NCBI GenBank assembly: GCA_002291985.1
Contig: DBBB01000168.1
Coordinates: forward strand, 1-24,399
Length of the DNA: 24,399 nucleotides
From: Firmicutes bacterium UBA995
GTDB lineage: Bacteria; Bacillota; Sulfobacillia; UBA995
Reading direction: 5' to 3'
The notes below the pieces were generated by a model. The model did no database searches and had not been told where the DNA came from. It worked only from the letters and a program-made list of their open reading frames with translations. This document shows positions 20,935 to 24,399 of the stretch, one piece after another. Positions within the stretch are counted from its first letter, which is position 1. The number at the start of each line of letters is the position of its first letter. The position numbers and the translations under genes are program-made.

Positions 20935-21906
20935 CTACGCCCCGGCGTCTCCTGAAGATGCCCGGCGGGGTGGGGGGCCGGCCTGCAAGTAACGCGACGG
21001 CAGCTTGCGCCCGAGGGCAGTTTCGAGTAGTTTCGAGCCTCTTCGCACGAGTTCGATATCGACCCCGGTCGCAATACCCATGCCGTGGAGCATGTATAGC
21101 AGATCCTCGGTGGCCAGATTGCCCAGTGCGCCCGGGGCGAAGGGGCAGCCGCCAAGACCTCCCGCCGATGCGTCGATGGTCGTGATGCCGAGTTCGAGTG
21201 ATGCCAGCACGTTGGCCAGGGCCGTCCCCCGGGTGTCATGGAAGTGTACTGCCAGTTGGCCGGCAGGGATTTCCGGCAGCACCAGCTCAAGCAATCGGCG
21301 AACCTCGCCCGGCGTTGCGGCGCCCGCGGTGTCGGCGAGGGACAGCTCCTGGCAGCCCATACTCAGGAGTTCCCGGGCGATAGGAAGGATGCCTGCCGGA
21401 GCGACAGGTCCGTCATACGGACACCACCAGCAGGTAGAGATGTATCCGCGCACGAAGAGACCTGATCCTCGGGCATCGGCGACCAGATCGCGGAACTTCC
21501 CCAGCGACTCGTCGATGGTCATCCCGATGTTTGCGCGGGCAAAGGCTTTCGACGCTGCGGTGAAGACCGCTATGGCCCGCACGCCGCCGGCAAGTGCCCG
21601 GTCAAGACCCCGGCGGTTGGGCACCAGGGCCAGGTAGGTCACTCCTTCGCGCGGCCCCAGACCTTTCAGGACTTCCTCGGTGCCGGCCATTTGGGGCACC
21701 AGGTCGGGACGTACGAAGGAGCCCACCTCGATGGTGCGGAGTCCGGCATCGGCAAGCTGCTCGATGAATGCTACCCTGGTACCGGAAGAGACGCTCCCCG
21801 CCTCATGTTGCAGGCCGTCCCGCGGGCCGACCTCGACCAACCGCACCCTCGGGGGGATGCTCCCGGCGGTCGGGGACGGACTAGCAGTCGTCGACACCAG
21901 GCGCAA
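20935..21906 (-). CDS. Hydroxymethylglutaryl-CoA lyase
   Basis: A 323-residue TIM-barrel lyase of normal length that splits HMG-CoA into acetyl-CoA and acetoacetate, the last step of leucine breakdown. Seen: VEVGPRDGLQ (25-33; catalytic Arg29 and metal ligand Asp30), VHFHDTRG with metal ligands His221 and His223, and the active-site signature GGLGGCPFAPGALGN (249-263) with Cys254 and metal ligand Asn263. The TTG start at 21906 has a strong GGAGGG just upstream and lies inside the end of the biotin-carrier gene (26-base overlap). The neighbouring carboxylase and crotonase genes support the leucine/isovalerate role over the related homocitrate or methylmalate enzymes. Confidence 0.93.
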   Translation of the reverse strand: MRLVSTTASPSPTAGSIPPRVRLVEVGPRDGLQHEAGSVSSGTRVAFIEQLADAGLRTIEVGSFVRPDLVPQMAGTEEVLKGLGPREGVTYLALVPNRRGLDRALAGGVRAIAVFTAASKAFARANIGMTIDESLGKFRDLVADARGSGLFVRGYISTCWWCPYDGPVAPAGILPIARELLSMGCQELSLADTAGAATPGEVRRLLELVLPEIPAGQLAVHFHDTRGTALANVLASLELGITTIDASAGGLGGCPFAPGALGNLATEDLLYMLHGMGIATGVDIELVRRGSKLLETALGRKLPSRYLQAGPPPRRASSGDAGA

Positions 21907-22408
21907 TTCCCTCCTTTTCCTCTTCCACCTCCACCACCTGGGCGTCTTTCTCGACCTGCGTCCCCGGGTCGGTGACGCCCGCCACCCGACAGGCTCGGAC
22001 GGCGCGTACCACGTATTCCATCTTCATGGCCTCGAGGACGTACAGGGGCTCGCCCGGGCTCACGACCTGGCCCGGCCGCACCAGCATGCGGGTCACGACG
22101 CCGGGCATGGGGGCGCGCAGATCGCCTTGCGCGGTCGGGGCAGGCGCCGCGCCCCGCCCCTCCCTGCCGCTCTGGAACTCATAGCTTTGGCCATCCGCAT
22201 GCAGCATGGCCCGGGAACCGTCGTGCGCCCAGTGGACCTCGAGCCATCGTCCGTTGCAGGTAACCGCCCAGACGCCGGGCGTCACCGGGTGCGCGCTGAG
22301 GATAATCTCCCGGTCCGCGACGCGGGCGGTGACGGTAGAACCTTCCCCCTCGATGGCGTACGGCATGGCCCGGTTTCCGAAGATCAGGGTGCCCCTGAGA
22401 CTCTTCAT
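21881..22408 (-). CDS. Biotin carboxyl carrier subunit with partial BT domain
   Basis: A 175-residue protein. The C-terminal 80 residues are a biotinyl domain with the attachment motif EAMKM (biotin on Lys129) preceded by APMPGVVTRMLV. Residues 1-80 (LIFGNRAMPYAIEGEGSTVT and following strands) resemble the second half of the BT domain that in acyl-CoA carboxylase alpha subunits lies between the biotin carboxylase and biotinyl domains. ATG at 22408 overlaps the biotin carboxylase stop (ATGA). Together the two ORFs equal one MccA/PccA-type alpha subunit of about 680 residues cut in two. The 3' end overlaps the HMG-CoA lyase start. Confidence 0.9.
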   Translation of the reverse strand: MKSLRGTLIFGNRAMPYAIEGEGSTVTARVADREIILSAHPVTPGVWAVTCNGRWLEVHWAHDGSRAMLHADGQSYEFQSGREGRGAAPAPTAQGDLRAPMPGVVTRMLVRPGQVVSPGEPLYVLEAMKMEYVVRAVRACRVAGVTDPGTQVEKDAQVVEVEEEKEGIAPGVDDC

Positions 22409-23925
22409 GCCAGCCTCCAGCCCCGCAAGGCGTCCCAGGGATCGGTGAAAGACGCGCTCGACGCGCCCGCGCCCGGGAGCGCGTGCCGGGAAGAGACGGG
22501 GAACGCCCGCCCGTGCTCCATCAACATCGCCGCCATCGCCACGACTTCCGGGGCAGGGGCGGGTGGCCGCCAGTCGCCAAGATGGTCCGCCAGGAATTCG
22601 GTGGACAGGTCTCCTGCCCCGAAGACAGGATGCTCCACAATCGCTCGCAAGTGCGAGAGGTTGGTCCGGGGACCAAGGATCACATAGGCCCTCAGGGCAT
22701 GAGCCATGCGGCGGATGGCGGCGGGCCTCGTCGGCGCCCAGGCGATGACCTTGGCCAGAATGGGATCATAGTGCACGGGGATATCCTGGCCCGCTCGAAT
22801 CCCCGAGTCCACCCGTACCCCGGGAAGCTGCGGTTCGTGCAGGTGCAAGATCCGGCCAGGGGAGGGCACGAAACCGGACTCCGGATCCTCGGCGTACACG
22901 CGGCACTCGATTGCCCAGCCCCGCAGGGCAATGTCACTTTGCCGGAGGTCGAGGGCGTCACCCGCTGCTATACGAATCTGGGCTTGAACCAGGTCAATCC
23001 CGGCTACCATTTCCGTGACCGGGTGCTCGACCTGAAGGCGGGTGTTGACCTCGAGAAAGTAGAATTTGCCGCGGCGATCCACCAGGAACTCCACCGTCCC
23101 CGCGTTGACGTAACCTGCGGCCCGAGCGACCCGCACTGCCGCCTCACCGAGTGCGCGGCGCAGCGCCTCGTCCGCCAGGGGCGAGGGCGACTCCTCCACT
23201 ACTTTCTGATGCCGGCGCTGGACGCTGCATTCCCGCTCTCCGAGGTGCACCATGTTAGCGTGGGTATCGGCCAGGATTTGGACCTCGATGTGGCGCGGTC
23301 GTTCGATCAGGGTCTCGACGATCAAGGCGTCGTCCCCGAAAGCGGCCCGTGCTTCACGCCTGGCTGCCTGCGCCTCGCTTTCCAGGTCCGCCGCATTCCG
23401 CACCACCCTCATGCCCTTGCCGCCCCCACCGGCCGCGGCCTTCAGCAGCACCGGCAACCCGAGTCGAAGGACCGCCTCCCGCAGGGCGCCCTCACCGGGG
23501 CCGGGATCATCCAGGCCGGGAACGATGGGCACGCCTGCGCCGGCCGCCAGGCGCCGGGCACGTGACTTGTCACCGAGCGCCCGGATCACCGGGGGAGGAG
23601 GGCCGATGAATACCAGGGAAGCTTCGTGACACGCGGCGGCGAAGTCCGGGTTTTCCGACAGGAAACCGTACCCGGGATGGACGGCCTGTGCGCCCGTGCG
23701 CCGGGCAGCCTCCACCATGCGCTCGATATGCAGGTAGGAATGGGCGGGTTCCGCGGGCCCCAGGAGCACCGCTTCATCGGCGAAGAGCACATGCGGCGCC
23801 AGAACGTCCGCCTCGGAATACACCGCTACCGTGGCGATCCCCATCTCCCGGCACGCGCGGATGATGCGCACCGCGATCTCCCCGCGGTTGGCGATCAACA
23901 CCTTGGTGAACTTCACGGCGCCCAT
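22405..23925 (-). CDS. Biotin carboxylase subunit of an acyl-CoA carboxylase (methylcrotonyl-CoA carboxylase type)
   Basis: A 506-residue ATP-grasp enzyme that carboxylates biotin using bicarbonate and ATP. Seen: VLIANRGEIAVRIIRACRE (9-27), VHPGYGFLSEN (82-92), Lys162 and the Gly-rich loop GGGGKGM (166-172), KVVEE with catalytic Lys241, and EVNTRLQVEHPVTE (292-305). It is about 55 residues longer than AccC; the tail ends in FTDPWDALRGWRLA, typical of the BC-BT junction in MccA/PccA alpha subunits. ATG at 23925 overlaps the crotonase gene by 13 bases, and its Shine-Dalgarno is weak. The operon (crotonase, carboxylase, HMG-CoA lyase) points to 3-methylcrotonyl-CoA as substrate. The carboxyltransferase beta subunit is not in the window. 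Confidence 0.93.
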   Translation of the reverse strand: MGAVKFTKVLIANRGEIAVRIIRACREMGIATVAVYSEADVLAPHVLFADEAVLLGPAEPAHSYLHIERMVEAARRTGAQAVHPGYGFLSENPDFAAACHEASLVFIGPPPPVIRALGDKSRARRLAAGAGVPIVPGLDDPGPGEGALREAVLRLGLPVLLKAAAGGGGKGMRVVRNAADLESEAQAARREARAAFGDDALIVETLIERPRHIEVQILADTHANMVHLGERECSVQRRHQKVVEESPSPLADEALRRALGEAAVRVARAAGYVNAGTVEFLVDRRGKFYFLEVNTRLQVEHPVTEMVAGIDLVQAQIRIAAGDALDLRQSDIALRGWAIECRVYAEDPESGFVPSPGRILHLHEPQLPGVRVDSGIRAGQDIPVHYDPILAKVIAWAPTRPAAIRRMAHALRAYVILGPRTNLSHLRAIVEHPVFGAGDLSTEFLADHLGDWRPPAPAPEVVAMAAMLMEHGRAFPVSSRHALPGAGASSASFTDPWDALRGWRLA

Positions 23926-24399
23926 CGGGGCTTCCCTTTCTGAAGGAAGGCACGGATGCCTTCCTGGGCTTCCCGGCCGGCGCGCACCTCCGCAATCATC
24001 CCGATGGTATACTGCCGTGCTTCTTCCCACGACAGCTCCGGCGCCGAACGAAAGATCGCCTTCACGTGACCGAGGGCTTGCGGGCCTCCGGCCAGCAGCA
24101 GGTCAGCCCACCGGCCCACGACCTCATCCGGTTCATCCGCCACTTCGTGGATCAGCCCCATATCCCGGGCCTGGGCTGCAGGGAAGCGCTCGCCCGTGAG
24201 CGCCGCGCGCAGCAGTTGATGCGGGGCCACCTTCCGGAACAGGTAGGGGAAAATCATGGCGGGAACCAGCCCCACCCGCACCTCGGCCAGTCCGAACACC
24301 GCATCGGGGGCGGCCACCGCCAGATCGCAAGCGGCCACCAGCCCCATACCCCCCGCAAGGGTTTTCCCATGGACGCGGGCGATCACCGGCTTCGGGCAG
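23913..24399 (-). CDS. Crotonase-family enoyl-CoA hydratase, probably methylglutaconyl-CoA hydratase, 3' part
   Basis: The frame is open to the right edge (CPKPVIARVHGKTLAGG at the cut), so about the first 90 residues are missing. Crotonase features: the oxyanion-hole loop HGKTLAGGMGL, then AACDLAVAAPDAVFGLAEVR, where the second catalytic Glu is kept (AEVRVG). The first catalytic Glu of classical enoyl-CoA hydratase (E144 in the rat enzyme) is replaced by Gly (codon 24342-24344). This occurs in some crotonase subfamilies, so the chemistry cannot be fixed from sequence alone. Followed by biotin carboxylase, biotin carrier and HMG-CoA lyase genes, the most likely reaction is hydration of 3-methylglutaconyl-CoA to HMG-CoA. 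Confidence 0.85.
   Translation of the reverse strand, partial: CPKPVIARVHGKTLAGGMGLVAACDLAVAAPDAVFGLAEVRVGLVPAMIFPYLFRKVAPHQLLRAALTGERFPAAQARDMGLIHEVADEPDEVVGRWADLLLAGGPQALGHVKAIFRSAPELSWEEARQYTIGMIAEVRAGREAQEGIRAFLQKGKPRWAP

Overview
The window is G+C-rich and densely packed. Flagellar genes (fliC, fliD, fliS), an ireB-type regulator, a MurT-type ligase, an electron-bifurcating [FeFe]-hydrogenase and a sensory PAS [FeFe]-hydrogenase together suggest an anaerobic, motile, high-G+C member of the Bacillota (clostridial or Symbiobacteriia-like). No mobile element, tRNA, rRNA or CRISPR array was seen.

Layout. 1-1144 (minus): a Fur-family regulator followed by the 5' part of murT. 1267-4388 (plus): a flagellar operon (fliC behind a sigma-28 promoter, fliD, fliS and a FliT-position protein). 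4525-4919 (plus): ireB and a possible 48-residue coupled ORF. 4974-13358 (minus): a six-gene hydrogenase operon reading XRE-cupin regulator, fused HydC-HydB, HydA, a small [2Fe-2S] protein, HydS-like sensory hydrogenase, SpoIIE/PP2C phosphatase. 13472-17664 (plus, divergent): B12-dependent acyl-CoA mutase large and small subunits, MeaB-type GTPase and an acyl-CoA dehydrogenase. 17725-19810 (minus): two flavodoxin-fold proteins and an MBL-fold hydrolase. 20201-20629 (plus): a Nudix hydrolase. 20607-24399 (minus): a leucine/isovalerate-type operon (crotonase, biotin carboxylase, biotin carrier, HMG-CoA lyase, small unknown protein).

How the genes may work together. The mutase looks like methylmalonyl-CoA mutase, but at the two substrate-selecting positions it has Phe and Gln in place of Tyr and Arg, which is the isobutyryl-CoA mutase signature. 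With the dehydrogenase encoded next to it, it could convert isobutyryl-CoA to butyryl-CoA and then oxidise it. The reducing equivalents could leave as H2 through the divergently encoded HydABC. The two operons share one short intergenic region. A single inverted repeat there lies under both -35 boxes, and the XRE-cupin gene starts the hydrogenase operon from what looks like a leaderless transcript. HydS plus the phosphatase would add a redox or H2 signalling output. This linkage is inference; the genes, residues and promoter elements are visible in the sequence.

Ten gene junctions use an overlapping NTGA start/stop, six of them with GTG, TTG or CTG as start, so translational coupling is pervasive.
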